Positions 1-7,827 of a DNA stretch of 48,257 nt are shown here, piece after piece. Under the pieces are notes generated by a model. It was given only the letters and a program-made list of their open reading frames with translations. It did no database searches and had not been told where the DNA came from. The position numbers and the translations under genes were made by a program. This DNA comes from Deinococcus sp. Arct2-2. GTDB lineage: Bacteria; Deinococcota; Deinococci; Deinococcales; Deinococcaceae. Position 1 is the stretch's first letter. Each line of letters opens with the position of its first letter. The stretch is from NCBI RefSeq assembly GCF_004801315.1, contig NZ_SSNW01000039.1, forward strand, positions 1 through 48,257, written 5' to 3'.

Positions 1-53
1 ACAACAACTTCACGCCGCCTGACACGCGATTGCGGTAACCGTGGAAACTCTTG
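1..53. mobile_element. End of a small inverted-repeat element (CAAGAGTTTCCA ends)
   Basis: Bases 42-53 read TGGAAACTCTTG, identical to the right terminal inverted repeat of the 319-bp element at 36370-36688. The sequence inward of it resembles that copy's ends only loosely. The outer side abuts a broken transposase reading frame. I infer that this is the terminus of a related element whose body lies left of the window; its internal content is not visible. Confidence 0.55.
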
Positions 54-105
54 GTAAATGTGCGTAGAGAGAGTCTTTTCCGATGTCCAGACCGAGGGCG
101 AACAT
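54..105 (-). pseudogene. IS110-type transposase, N-terminal stub
   Basis: On the minus strand an ATG at 105 follows a strong ribosome site (AGGAGG, seven bases upstream) and opens with MFALGLDIGKDSLYAHL, which fits the start of IS110-family DEDD transposases (hydrophobic strand, Asp, Gly-Lys). After Leu the frame runs into the CAAGAGTTTCCA terminus of another element, so only about 17 codons survive. The catalytic domain is absent, and the protein cannot be functional. The family call rests on a short motif only. Confidence 0.5.
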
Positions 106-639
106 AAAAACCTCCTGGAGAAAAGGTGGGGCAGGTCGAACTCTCTCTCGGCACTGGCTCTTCTGGTGCAGGCTTGGTGGCCTTGGATAGCGTTCAGTTT
201 TCGAGAAGAGCGCCCGAGCCGGTCCGGACTATTCGACGGTCTTGCTGGACCTGGGGTTGACGCGGACTTGGCAACTCGGACTGGCCTGGCAGTCTCCATT
301 CTGATCAGGAATGAACCCAGATGTACTACATAAGGGGTTGACAGGGCAGCGGTCAGCCAGTGAGGTCGATGAATTTCAGGTGATGCGCCAGGACGCCTAG
401 AGCGCCCTTCTAGCGCAGACTGAGCGAGGTCTTGACCTGTCCCCAGCGTCATCGTGCACCAACAAGGACGGGGAAGGCGGACTCGATGCACTGCCTCGCG
501 GCCCCATCCTCCGCCTTCCGTCGCGGATCACCCTGCTTGGGAGGCGTCAGGCCCGTTCCTGCCTGATACGCCTGCTCCCCCATCTGTTGTGGCCCACCGT
601 AGGCAGGCCCCTCTCCAGTCATGTGGCACAGCACGCTGA
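106..639. other. Non-coding stretch, probably left part of the IS110-type element plus flank
   Basis: About 530 bases with no convincing gene. The part next to 105 is the leader of the truncated IS110-type transposase. TTGAC-like hexamers occur near 253, 340 and 432 but none has a clear -10 partner. I see no tRNA, no strong hairpin and no repeat shared with the rest of the window. Confidence 0.4.
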
Positions 640-1000
640 AATCGTGTTCATGTGCGGGACGAAGCTCGTCCTTGACGAGCTTGCCGTTCAGGGCGCTCGG
701 GGCGTGCAGGTTGAAGCCCTCCACCGGACCAGTGGTGCTGAGGGGCGGGACGAGCGCCCTGAAATGTGCACCGAGGAGCGCGCTTGAACGTCGAGACGGG
801 GCGTGGTTCGGAACCGACCACCACGAAGTCCAGATCTCTGGACTTCGGTCGCGCGCCGCTCGACCCCGGGGGTCAGTCGAGCGAGTCGGCTGCGGGCCTG
901 AGGTGCAGCGGGAGAGTGGGGGAAGTGGTTCAGCTTCAGCAACCGCCACCACCGGCTGAAGGACGTCACCGGATGGAGCGTCTGAAGCAGGGCAACAGCC
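640..1000 (-). pseudogene. Possible ISL3-type transposase C-terminal remnant
   Basis: A minus-strand frame around 660-740 contains [13 protein letters not shown] followed by a Lys/Arg-rich and Phe-x-x-Leu stretch. This recalls the SNGxxEGxxNxxKxxKR...YGRAxFxLL end of ISL3 transposases. Surrounding frames are broken, the YGRA motif is garbled and no N-terminal part is recognisable. I regard it as a degraded relic; the resemblance may be accidental. Confidence 0.25.
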
Positions 1001-1173
1001 AAGCAGTTCAGCGGCTGACATGTGGGTGCAGCAATTTTGCTGGGATGTGCGGGGCTCTCCACTGGGTGAGGTGGGTCACTGCCGCTGGAAGTGGCCAGAA
1101 CGTGAGATTGGGACGGCTCATGAGCCCTCTCCCCAGCGCTTTTCTGGCCGCCTCTGTCAACCCCCATTCGCGG

Positions 1174-1713
1174 TCAGTAGTACAGAATATCCCAGTGATT
1201 GGATTCCTTGGCATAAATATTGCCCGCTGCGCTTTTGTACTGAGGCGCTCCGTCGCCGCGCAGGCCGATGTAGGTAAAGTTGCTGGTGACGTAGTTGTTG
1301 ATGCAGGTCGAGAGGCTGGTATCTATTTTGTAGCCGTTGTAATGGCTGTAGGTGCCGCTCGAATGCCCGACTTCGGTGCCGCCCGTAATGTTCAGGGCGC
1401 AGCCTGAGGCCCGTTTCAGCGTCAGAATGCCGTCGATGGTGCCGGAGTAGATTTGCTCCAGCGACGTACAGGTCGAGACACTGCGGGTACTGCAGTTGCC
1501 ACTGGACACCACCGGAATACCAGCGGCAGTCACGCGGCTGCGGGCGGTGGCGTCGCTCAGCTTGGTGCCGCTCAGGGCGTTTAGGGTGGCGTCTGGATTC
1601 AGGGTTGTGGCGGCGGTTTCCTGCGGTAAGGCGGCGTTGGGCGCACCGCAGGAAGACAGAGCGAACAGGCAGGTCAGGGTGAGAACTCCAGCAGACTGAT
1701 GGGCTAAACGCAT
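1174..1713 (-). CDS. Lipoprotein with M15-like metallopeptidase motifs
   Basis: A 179-residue exported protein. The second in-frame Met (1713) is chosen because AAAGGAG lies five bases upstream of it. The N-terminus has a hydrophobic segment ending in a lipobox (LSSC), so it is probably a lipoprotein. The C-terminal half has H-x-x-G-x-x-x-D within SHYNGYKID and E-x-x-H-W within ESNHWDI. Their spacing matches the zinc-binding residues of M15/VanY-type peptidases, which cut peptidoglycan stem peptides. Four Cys in the mature part may form disulfides. The amidase downstream of a short gap on the same strand supports a cell-wall role. The motifs are visible; the activity is inferred. It could instead be a non-catalytic relative, because the remaining fold is not recognisable by eye. 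Confidence 0.6.
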   Translation of the reverse strand: MRLAHQSAGVLTLTCLFALSSCGAPNAALPQETAATTLNPDATLNALSGTKLSDATARSRVTAAGIPVVSSGNCSTRSVSTCTSLEQIYSGTIDGILTLKRASGCALNITGGTEVGHSSGTYSHYNGYKIDTSLSTCINNYVTSNFTYIGLRGDGAPQYKSAAGNIYAKESNHWDILYY

Positions 1714-1799
1714 GGCAACTCCTTTAAACACATAGAGGACGGGAAAGTCGGACAGGTCTTGAGAATCACTGGCAGAGCCTGCAGCGGTAGATGAGGAGG

Positions 1800-2894
1800 T
1801 CAGCTCACCAGCGCCACCCAGGTATTTGGGCCGACGATCCCGTCTGCCCCCAATCCCTGAGTGCTTTGAAAGCTCTGAACGGCACTCTCTGTCCCCGCGC
1901 CGAACACGCCGTCCACGGCCACCGCAGCCCCGCGACTCCGCAGCTGGCTCTGAACGGCCTGCACTGCGTCTCCGGTGTTGCCCTGCCGCACGGTCAGGAT
2001 CAGCTTTTCCCAGGTGGCCGATCCCACCAGCGTATCCGGCGTCAGGCCCACCGAGGTCTGGAACGCACTCACGAGGCTGCCTGTGCCGCTGCCATAGTTG
2101 CCGTCCACACTGCCGCTGTGCCCCCGCGCCCGCAACAGGTATTGCACGCTTTTCACGCGTTCTCCCGTCTGTCCAGTTCGGGTGGTCGGCCAGACCCGCA
2201 CACTGACGCCCAAGTGGGCGGCCACGTCACGCCGCAGTTGGGGCAGCCTGGCGTACAGCACGTCGCCGGGGCAAGAGGTGTTCAGAAAGTCGCGGTGGCC
2301 GTACAGCTCGGTGGCGGGAATGGCGTACTGCTGACACAGCCAGGCACACAGCTGCACCAGAGCGTTGTACTGCGCTGTGGGGGGGGCAACGCTGGTGTAA
2401 GTCCCTTCGTTTTCAATGCCGACAGAAACGTCATTGAAGCCCTCGCAGTGCGCCCCGCGCACGTGCTGGGTGCCTGTGCGGGCCGCGTCGATGCTCTGAT
2501 GACGGCCTTCGAGCATGTATCCGCCCCGGCTGATGGTGAACTGCTGACCCGAATCGATCCAGCCCCGGTCAACATGGCTCTGCTGAATAGAGCGGGCCAG
2601 AGCGTACGCCTGTGCCTGAGAAACGTCGCTGACGTTGGCGCTGGCCGTATGGTGCACAATGATCCGCGTGGGCCGGGTCGCCAAGAGGGTGACCGGTTCT
2701 CTGGGGGCCTGCGCCTTCCACAGGGCGGTGCTGGCAAGGCTGGGGGAGGCCAAGGCCAGGGTATTCAGGCTGTGGCCGGGAATGTCAGGGTTCAGAACAG
2801 CGACTTTGGTCAGACCGCAGCTGGCCAGCAGGATGGGGCCAGCGCAGGCCGCGCCCCAGCGCAACAGATGACGGCGGTTTACGGATGGGTTCAT
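1800..2894 (-). CDS. N-acetylmuramoyl-L-alanine amidase with two peptidoglycan-binding domains
   Basis: Predicted to cleave the bond between muramic acid and L-alanine in peptidoglycan outside the cytoplasm. The start at 2894 has AGGAG five bases upstream. The N-terminus has NRRHLLRW and then a lipobox-like LLASC, suggesting a Tat- or Sec-exported lipoprotein. The amidase_2/PGRP domain spans roughly residues 70-235, with the zinc-ligand region VHHTAS near 80 and GHRDFLNTSCPGD near 205-217. Two tandem PG_binding_1 repeats follow (about 240-300 and 305-364), each with the DGxxGxxT..A pattern. All expected parts of a 364-residue enzyme are present. It lies upstream of the M15-like lipoprotein on the same strand with an ~86-base gap, so the two may be co-transcribed. 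Confidence 0.88.
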   Translation of the reverse strand: MNPSVNRRHLLRWGAACAGPILLASCGLTKVAVLNPDIPGHSLNTLALASPSLASTALWKAQAPREPVTLLATRPTRIIVHHTASANVSDVSQAQAYALARSIQQSHVDRGWIDSGQQFTISRGGYMLEGRHQSIDAARTGTQHVRGAHCEGFNDVSVGIENEGTYTSVAPPTAQYNALVQLCAWLCQQYAIPATELYGHRDFLNTSCPGDVLYARLPQLRRDVAAHLGVSVRVWPTTRTGQTGERVKSVQYLLRARGHSGSVDGNYGSGTGSLVSAFQTSVGLTPDTLVGSATWEKLILTVRQGNTGDAVQAVQSQLRSRGAAVAVDGVFGAGTESAVQSFQSTQGLGADGIVGPNTWVALVS

Positions 2895-3113
2895 CAAGTC
2901 TCCTGAAGTGCCAAACCAGCGTTGTGACGGCAAAGAGGGCCGCTCCCGACACGGATGTGCCGTCCAGGGGGAAGGACCGAAGTTCGGGTTGGAACTTGCA
3001 CTACCTTAGCGAATGAATCCGGGGAAGACGAGGAAAAATCCGCTTCAGCCTCAACCGCGTCCTTCAGAGAAGTTTTATCTTTTGCCCGGTTGTCCCGTGA
3101 GGTGCAGGGTTGT

Positions 3114-3335
3114 TCAGGTTTCGCTCGGAAGCGCAGCGTACTCGGCTGTGCTCTCGCCGGCGAGCAAGACGTGGGTCTCATTCGTGAACTGGTGCCGCAC
3201 GCCGGCCACGCTGTTCCCCGTCGACCCGCTGGCTGGGGTCTCAGGCTCAATCACGCTCACCTTCAGACTGCGCTGGGCCAGCCGCCAGGCGCCCGCCGCT
3301 CCGACCACCATAATGTCGGCGCTCAGCGGAGCCAT
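3114..3335 (-). pseudogene. FAD-dependent oxidoreductase (DAO/sarcosine-oxidase type), 5' fragment
   Basis: The frame opens with MAPLSADIMVVGAAGAWRLA and continues with SVIEPETPASGSTGNSVAG. This is the dinucleotide-binding start and the following conserved stretch of D-amino-acid/sarcosine oxidase-like flavoproteins. The usual GAGxxG is damaged to GAAG, apparently with residues lost. The frame stops after 73 codons, against roughly 370-400 in the family, and no downstream continuation is recognisable. Its ATG overlaps the end of the SDR fragment, as in a translationally coupled operon. It is a clear relic and not a functional gene. Confidence 0.65.
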
Positions 3336-3480
3336 TCGAGGTCAGGCGGGAGAACGGGAAAGCCCTCGACGGGGAGAGTGTCTACGTGAGCCGGGCGCTG
3401 CTCCACCAATACGCCGCCATCGACCGAGATGAACTGCCCAGCGGTACGTTCTTAGCAGCGAGGAACAAGGCCGCACCCAC
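3323..3480 (-). pseudogene. Short-chain dehydrogenase (SDR), 3' fragment
   Basis: Minus-strand codons read GAALFLAA near 3475-3453, then after a frame change RTAGQFISVDGGVLVEQRP, ending at TGA 3325-3323. GAALFLAS...TGQxxxVDGG is the C-terminal signature of classical SDR oxidoreductases. The N-terminal Rossmann part and the catalytic YxxxK are absent, and there is a frameshift in the remaining piece. The stop overlaps the ATG of the oxidoreductase fragment. The pair looks like the stump of a former operon. Confidence 0.6.
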
Positions 3481-3788
3481 TTTTCCCAGAGGAGGGTCAA
3501 TCGTCAGATCAAGCTCTCAGAACTGGCGCTGGTGGTGCGGGTGACGTGCCTTGGAGAGCGTTGTGTGCTCGGGAAGGGCGCCCAAACTGGCCAGATCTGT
3601 TGGGCTGGTGGGCCCACAACCGAGCCTGATTTGCTGGTTCGGGCAGCCCTGACTTTCCATGCTGATCAGACAGTGGAAGTCAGGCGTAAGACACGAAAAC
3701 TGCCTCCCCCTCACCTTCCGGGCGCTACGTCTTCGCACTGCGCCGTTTACGGGGAGTGCAGGTCAGTGCTTCCTTGGGGGACTCCATG
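3481..3788. other. Intergenic stretch without a supported gene
   Basis: About 300 bases between the SDR relic and the LysR stop codon. Short frames exist on both strands, but none has a ribosome site or a recognisable family. Given the decay of its neighbour, it may hold more eroded SDR or insertion-sequence sequence, but nothing specific can be named. Confidence 0.35.
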
Positions 3789-4718
3789 TTAATCCTTGTC
3801 TTCCCCGCTCTCCTGTTGACTGAGATTCATCATCTTCAAAAATGCCTGAGCCACCGCCGTGAGTGGGCTTCCCCGCCGCCAAGCCAACCCCACTTCCAGC
3901 GGCGGCAGATCGTCTTCAAGGGGCCGGGTAGCCAGCCGATCGCCTTCCAGTGTCCAGGGGCGGTAGGCCAGTTCGGGCAGCACGCACACGCCTAAGCCGA
4001 GGCCCACCAAACTCCGAATGGCTTCCACCGAGCCGGTTTTGACCCCAATTTCCCGGAAGGCGGCGCGGCGCAGCACCAACGCCGTCGTGTCTTCCAGTTC
4101 GTCGCCGCTCAGAATCAGGGCACGTTCAGGGGCAAGGTCGCTGAGGCTCACGCTGCCCTGCCTCAGCAGCGGATGGGCCGCGGGCAGCCACACCCGCCAA
4201 GGACTTCGAATCAGGGTGCGGGTATGCAGGGCTTGGGTGTCCAGCGCATGCGCTCCCGGCGGCCCAGCCACGTTCACCACCGCGACATCCAGTTCTCCGC
4301 CTATCAAGAGGTGCTGCAAAAATCTGCGGCGGTCTTCCACCACGCGCACGCGCACATCGGGAAACAAGCGCTCAAAGCGGGCCAACTTTTCGGGCAGATA
4401 ATAGGCGGTGAGCAGGCTGGTCACGCCCAAATTCAGGGTTCCGCGCACGGGTGAAGGCTGGCCCTGCAAGGTCTGTTCGGCCCGGCTGAAGGCCGACAGC
4501 GCCTCCTGAGCGTGGCGCAAAAACAGTTGTCCGGCAGGCGTAAGCGTCATCCCGCGTGCGTGGCGCGAAAACAGCGGCCCGCCCACGACTTCTTCCAGTT
4601 TCCGCAGCGATTCTGTGACCACCGACTGAGACACGTTCAGTGACGGCAGCGCCCCGGAAATCGACCCGGCCTCAGCCACCGCCATAAAATACCGAAGCTG
4701 CTTGACGGTCAGGTGCAT
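3789..4718 (-). CDS. LysR-family transcriptional regulator
   Basis: A 309-residue regulator of normal LysR length. The N-terminal winged helix-turn-helix (about residues 4-62) has the typical LKQLRYF..VAE.GS and VSQSVVTESLRKLEE...LFSRHARGMTLTPAG pattern. The rest (about 90-295) matches a LysR substrate-binding domain, with QHLLIGGELDVAVV and SVEAIRSLVGLGLGVCVLPE as landmarks. It is transcribed away from the exported flavoprotein oxidase that starts 154 bases away, the classical arrangement in which a LysR protein controls its divergent neighbour. The effector is unknown; the substrate or product of the oxidase is the natural guess. Confidence 0.9.
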   Translation of the reverse strand: MHLTVKQLRYFMAVAEAGSISGALPSLNVSQSVVTESLRKLEEVVGGPLFSRHARGMTLTPAGQLFLRHAQEALSAFSRAEQTLQGQPSPVRGTLNLGVTSLLTAYYLPEKLARFERLFPDVRVRVVEDRRRFLQHLLIGGELDVAVVNVAGPPGAHALDTQALHTRTLIRSPWRVWLPAAHPLLRQGSVSLSDLAPERALILSGDELEDTTALVLRRAAFREIGVKTGSVEAIRSLVGLGLGVCVLPELAYRPWTLEGDRLATRPLEDDLPPLEVGLAWRRGSPLTAVAQAFLKMMNLSQQESGEDKD

Positions 4719-4872
4719 CTGGGTGCAGTCTGCCAGAGAAGTGTGCCAAAAAACAGGCGGCTTTGTTGTGGCAGACCTCTATAGGCGGGGCGAACTCAAG
4801 CCAGCTAGAGTGAGCTATTACCCGCAATTCAGGCCACCTCTTTGTTCCCTTCCTTTTCATTGGAGACCGCTT
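4719..4872. promoter_or_regulatory. Divergent promoter region with a possible LysR box
   Basis: This gap separates the LysR gene from the flavoprotein gene. An interrupted dyad ACTC-N10-GAGT lies at 4794-4811, the size and symmetry of LysR binding sites (T-N11-A class). The site is inferred from context and dyad only. Confidence 0.35.
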
Positions 4873-6873
4873 ATGGATGCTGAGCACCAAGAGAATATGG
4901 ACACCGCTGCCGATATGAGTGCTGAAGACCGCGCTTTGGGCATGGATCAAGCCATCTCCCGGCGCGACTTTATGAACGGGATGGCTTACACCGCCGCAGC
5001 TCTGGCCGCGCAGGGGGCGATGCCTTGGGGCCGTGCGGCAGCGGCCTCATCCACTCCTTATCCTCCGTCCAGCACGGGCCTCACCGGGCAAACCGACAAA
5101 TCTAACGGCATCATGCACGCCATCCGTGACGGGCTGCTGAAGCCCACTGCTGGGGCCAGCACCGGAGAAACCTTCGACTTGGTGGTGGTGGGCGCAGGCA
5201 TCAGCGGCTTGGCCGCCGCGCACGAATTTCGCCGCCTGAATCCCGCCGCCCGCATCCTGCTGCTCGATCCCTTGCCCGATGTAGGTGGGCATGCCAGCCG
5301 CAACGAATTTCAGGTGGGGGGCCAAACCCTGATCGGCTACGGCGGCTCTCAGTCCCTGCAAACGCCCAGCTACTTCAGTCCAGCAGTGCGCGGCATGCTG
5401 GGCAGTGTGGGCATCGAACCCAAAAAGTTTGAAGGTTACTACGACGGCGACTGGTTCGACAAACGCGGCCTCGGCGGGGGCGTCTACTTTTCCAAGGCGG
5501 TGTACGGACAGGCTGCTACGGTGCGCGAAACCGATACGGCGGCGGGCTGGGTCAGCAAGACGCCGCTGAACGCGCAGGCCAAGCGTGACCTGATCGAACT
5601 GATCGACGCGCCCAAAGATTACTTGAAAGGCCTCAGCACCGCCGAAAAACGGGCGAGGCTCGCCAAGACCACCTACCGCGAATTTCTGCTGAACATCGCA
5701 GGGGTTGACCCTCAACTCGTGACCTATTTTCAAGACAGCACCCGTGAGTATTTTGGATCGGGCATAGACGTGGTGGGCGCACTGGACGCGTGGGCCAACG
5801 GCAACCCCGGCTTCGACGGCATGAAATTGGGTGATCAACCCGACGCCGCCATGAGTCCGAGTGGCCGCCTGATCGCCACCGATCCAGACGACTACATCTA
5901 CCATTTCCCCGACGGCAACGCCAGCGTGGCCCGCTTGCTGGTGCGCTCGCTGATTCCGGCGGCGTTGCCCGGCAAAACGATGGAGGACTCGGTGCGGGCG
6001 AAACTGAATTATGCCCAACTGGACGTCAAAGGCAAGCCTGTTCGCATTCGCCTGAACAGTACGGCAGTGCGGGTGCGGCATTTGGGCAGCCCCGGTACGG
6101 CCAAACAGGTGGAAGTCACTTACGCCGATAGGAGCGGCATGCACAGCGTGGTGGCGGGCCGGGTGGTGCTGGCCTGCTGGCACCGCGTCATTCCGTACCT
6201 CACGGCGGAATTGGGAGAAGCCCAAGCCAAGGCCATGCGCGATCAGGTCAAGATTCCGCTGGTGTACACCAACGTGGTGCTCCGCAACTTCGAGGCGTTC
6301 AGCCGCCTGAAACTGTCGGCTGTCACCTCGCCGGGGCACTTCTGGATCGGGGCCGATATAGATTTCCCAGTCAGCATGGGCGGCTATTCCTTTGCCCAAC
6401 AAGCGTCCGATCCAGTCATTTTGCACCTGCGCCGTATTCCCGGTGGCAAGCTGGGCGACGAGGCCAGAGAGCAGTTCAATACCGGACGCGGCGAACTGAC
6501 CCGCCTCACGTTTGCCGATTACGAGCGCCAAACCCGCAATCTGCTGGGTGGTGCGCTGGGCGGCGCGGGCTTCGATCCGGCCCGTGATATCGCCGCCATT
6601 ACGGTGAACCGTTGGGCACACGGTTATGCCTACGAATACATGCGCCCAGACGATGCGTTTTGGCCGGGTGGCCCGCTGCCGATTGCCACTGCCCGCCGGG
6701 GGTGGGGCCGCATTGCCATTGCCAACAGCGATTCTGGCGCGTATGCCTACGCCCACAGCGCCATCGATCAGGGCGTCCGGGCCGCGCGGGAACTGCTGGG
6801 CGTGACGGCTGGCCCCGCCATCAGCGACTTTCCGGGGCCGCCCCGCAGCAAGTTGGATTTCTTCAAACGCTAA
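4873..6873 (+). CDS. Tat-exported FAD-dependent oxidoreductase, spermidine-dehydrogenase/amine-oxidase like
   Basis: A 666-residue flavoprotein starting at ATG 4873 (GGAGA upstream); longer starts would run into the LysR control region. Near residue 36 the twin-arginine motif SRRDFMNG precedes a hydrophobic segment, indicating folded export by Tat. The Rossmann FAD motif FDLVVVGAGISGLAAAHEF lies near residue 105, followed by LLLDPLPDVGGHASRNEF, as in amine-oxidase-like flavoproteins. Overall length and the SRRDFxNG leader recall proteins annotated as SpdH (spermidine dehydrogenase). The substrate is therefore probably an amine, but that is inference. The divergent LysR gene is its likely regulator. 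No partner cytochrome gene is adjacent. Confidence 0.65.
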   Translation: MDAEHQENMDTAADMSAEDRALGMDQAISRRDFMNGMAYTAAALAAQGAMPWGRAAAASSTPYPPSSTGLTGQTDKSNGIMHAIRDGLLKPTAGASTGETFDLVVVGAGISGLAAAHEFRRLNPAARILLLDPLPDVGGHASRNEFQVGGQTLIGYGGSQSLQTPSYFSPAVRGMLGSVGIEPKKFEGYYDGDWFDKRGLGGGVYFSKAVYGQAATVRETDTAAGWVSKTPLNAQAKRDLIELIDAPKDYLKGLSTAEKRARLAKTTYREFLLNIAGVDPQLVTYFQDSTREYFGSGIDVVGALDAWANGNPGFDGMKLGDQPDAAMSPSGRLIATDPDDYIYHFPDGNASVARLLVRSLIPAALPGKTMEDSVRAKLNYAQLDVKGKPVRIRLNSTAVRVRHLGSPGTAKQVEVTYADRSGMHSVVAGRVVLACWHRVIPYLTAELGEAQAKAMRDQVKIPLVYTNVVLRNFEAFSRLKLSAVTSPGHFWIGADIDFPVSMGGYSFAQQASDPVILHLRRIPGGKLGDEAREQFNTGRGELTRLTFADYERQTRNLLGGALGGAGFDPARDIAAITVNRWAHGYAYEYMRPDDAFWPGGPLPIATARRGWGRIAIANSDSGAYAYAHSAIDQGVRAARELLGVTAGPAISDFPGPPRSKLDFFKR

Positions 6874-6881
6874 GCCTTAGC

Positions 6882-6902
6882 ATTTTTATCGGGGAATAAC
6901 AA
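6882..6902 (+). repeat. Left 21-bp inverted repeat bounding the integrase-like gene
   Basis: ATTTTTATCGGGGAATAACAA, lying nine bases after the preceding stop codon. Its inverted partner at 8247-8267 differs at a single position. A related GCGGGAATAAAT string occurs near 7847, close to the start of the enclosed gene. Confidence 0.6.
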
Positions 6903-6978
6903 ATAATGAAGCAGGAAGATATACCGGCTTGTGGAAGGCGAGGTTAATCTACAACCTGCCTCTGCCCAAGCACCCGCT

Positions 6979-7827
6979 CTACTCCTGACTTTCCAAACTC
7001 AGCGCCGCTACCACGGCGCGGGCGTCTTCAAAAGCCCGGTCATCAATGAATCCGGCCTGCATGGACGTCAGTTGCTGTCCGTTGGCGTGCAGTCCAGCAA
7101 GGCGCAGGGTGGCGGGCGGGACTAAATCGGTGTTGGCATCTTTGCTGGCTTGCCAGAGCGCTTGCCGAAACGCCTGATCGGTGGCATAGGGCAAGACTTT
7201 GCCGCTGGCATACAGTGGGCCACCTTGGGGTTTGGCCAAGCGTTCGAGGGCTTGCCGTACAACATCAGGCAGGGGAGAAGCCGTGCGGCGGCGCAGCAAC
7301 TGGTTGCGCGGGAAATCAATGTGTTCCCATTCCAACGCCAGCAGTTCACCTGTACTGAACGCCAAATGATGAATCAGCATCAGCGCTCCGTGTAAAAAGG
7401 GATCAGGCTGCGCTTGCAGGTGCAGGCGGCGCAAGGTATCGGGGTGCGGCAACCGCTTGGTCTGCACCACTGTGGGACGCGGAAGCCCTTGCAACGGCTG
7501 CTGCTGAATCAGGCCTTCTTCTTGCAGGAGGCGGTAGAGCCGGGTCAGCAGGGTAGCGCGGGCATGAACCGTATTGGGTTGGGCCTGCTTTTCAGGGTGC
7601 CGCGTGCGCCGAAGCGGTTCCTGCACCCACGTCTGAAAATCGGCGGGTGGGTGCAGCAAATCCAGTTTGTCTTTCTGCGCCTGCTCGAATACGAATTTGA
7701 GGTGTGCCCGCAGCACATGTTTAGGCTGACTCGGAGAAAGATCAGGCAGCAGGGCAATCAAATGATCGAGATCGTACTTCCGCAGCGCAAGCGTCAACTT
7801 CTGGGCGTGTTCGTCGGCGGGATGCAT
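6979..7827 (-). CDS. Tyrosine-recombinase-fold protein lacking catalytic residues
   Basis: A 282-residue protein with the layout of phage-integrase/XerC-D proteins: a helical core-binding part (about 1-110) and a catalytic-fold part (about 130-275). FSTGELLALEWEHIDF aligns with the TGLRxxELLxLxWxDI box, but the segment carrying the first catalytic Arg is missing. The HxLRH box appears as ATLRLA, with His replaced. No Tyr occurs where the nucleophile should be (QAGFIDDRAFEDARAV). It may therefore bind DNA without cutting, or be a decayed integrase kept by chance. The intact 849-base frame argues for selection. It is enclosed by 21-bp inverted repeats that may be its binding sites. Confidence 0.65.
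   Translation of the reverse strand: MHPADEHAQKLTLALRKYDLDHLIALLPDLSPSQPKHVLRAHLKFVFEQAQKDKLDLLHPPADFQTWVQEPLRRTRHPEKQAQPNTVHARATLLTRLYRLLQEEGLIQQQPLQGLPRPTVVQTKRLPHPDTLRRLHLQAQPDPFLHGALMLIHHLAFSTGELLALEWEHIDFPRNQLLRRRTASPLPDVVRQALERLAKPQGGPLYASGKVLPYATDQAFRQALWQASKDANTDLVPPATLRLAGLHANGQQLTSMQAGFIDDRAFEDARAVVAALSLESQE

Noticed and set aside
449..1021. 190-codon open frame on the minus strand
   Set aside because: Composition looks like shadow coding; only one short ISL3-like string is recognisable and no start signal is present. Kept only as a possible remnant.
5047..6756. 569-codon minus-strand frame opposite the flavoprotein gene
   Set aside because: It is the antisense of a well-supported gene; repetitive His/Ala/Gly composition typical of GC-rich shadows.
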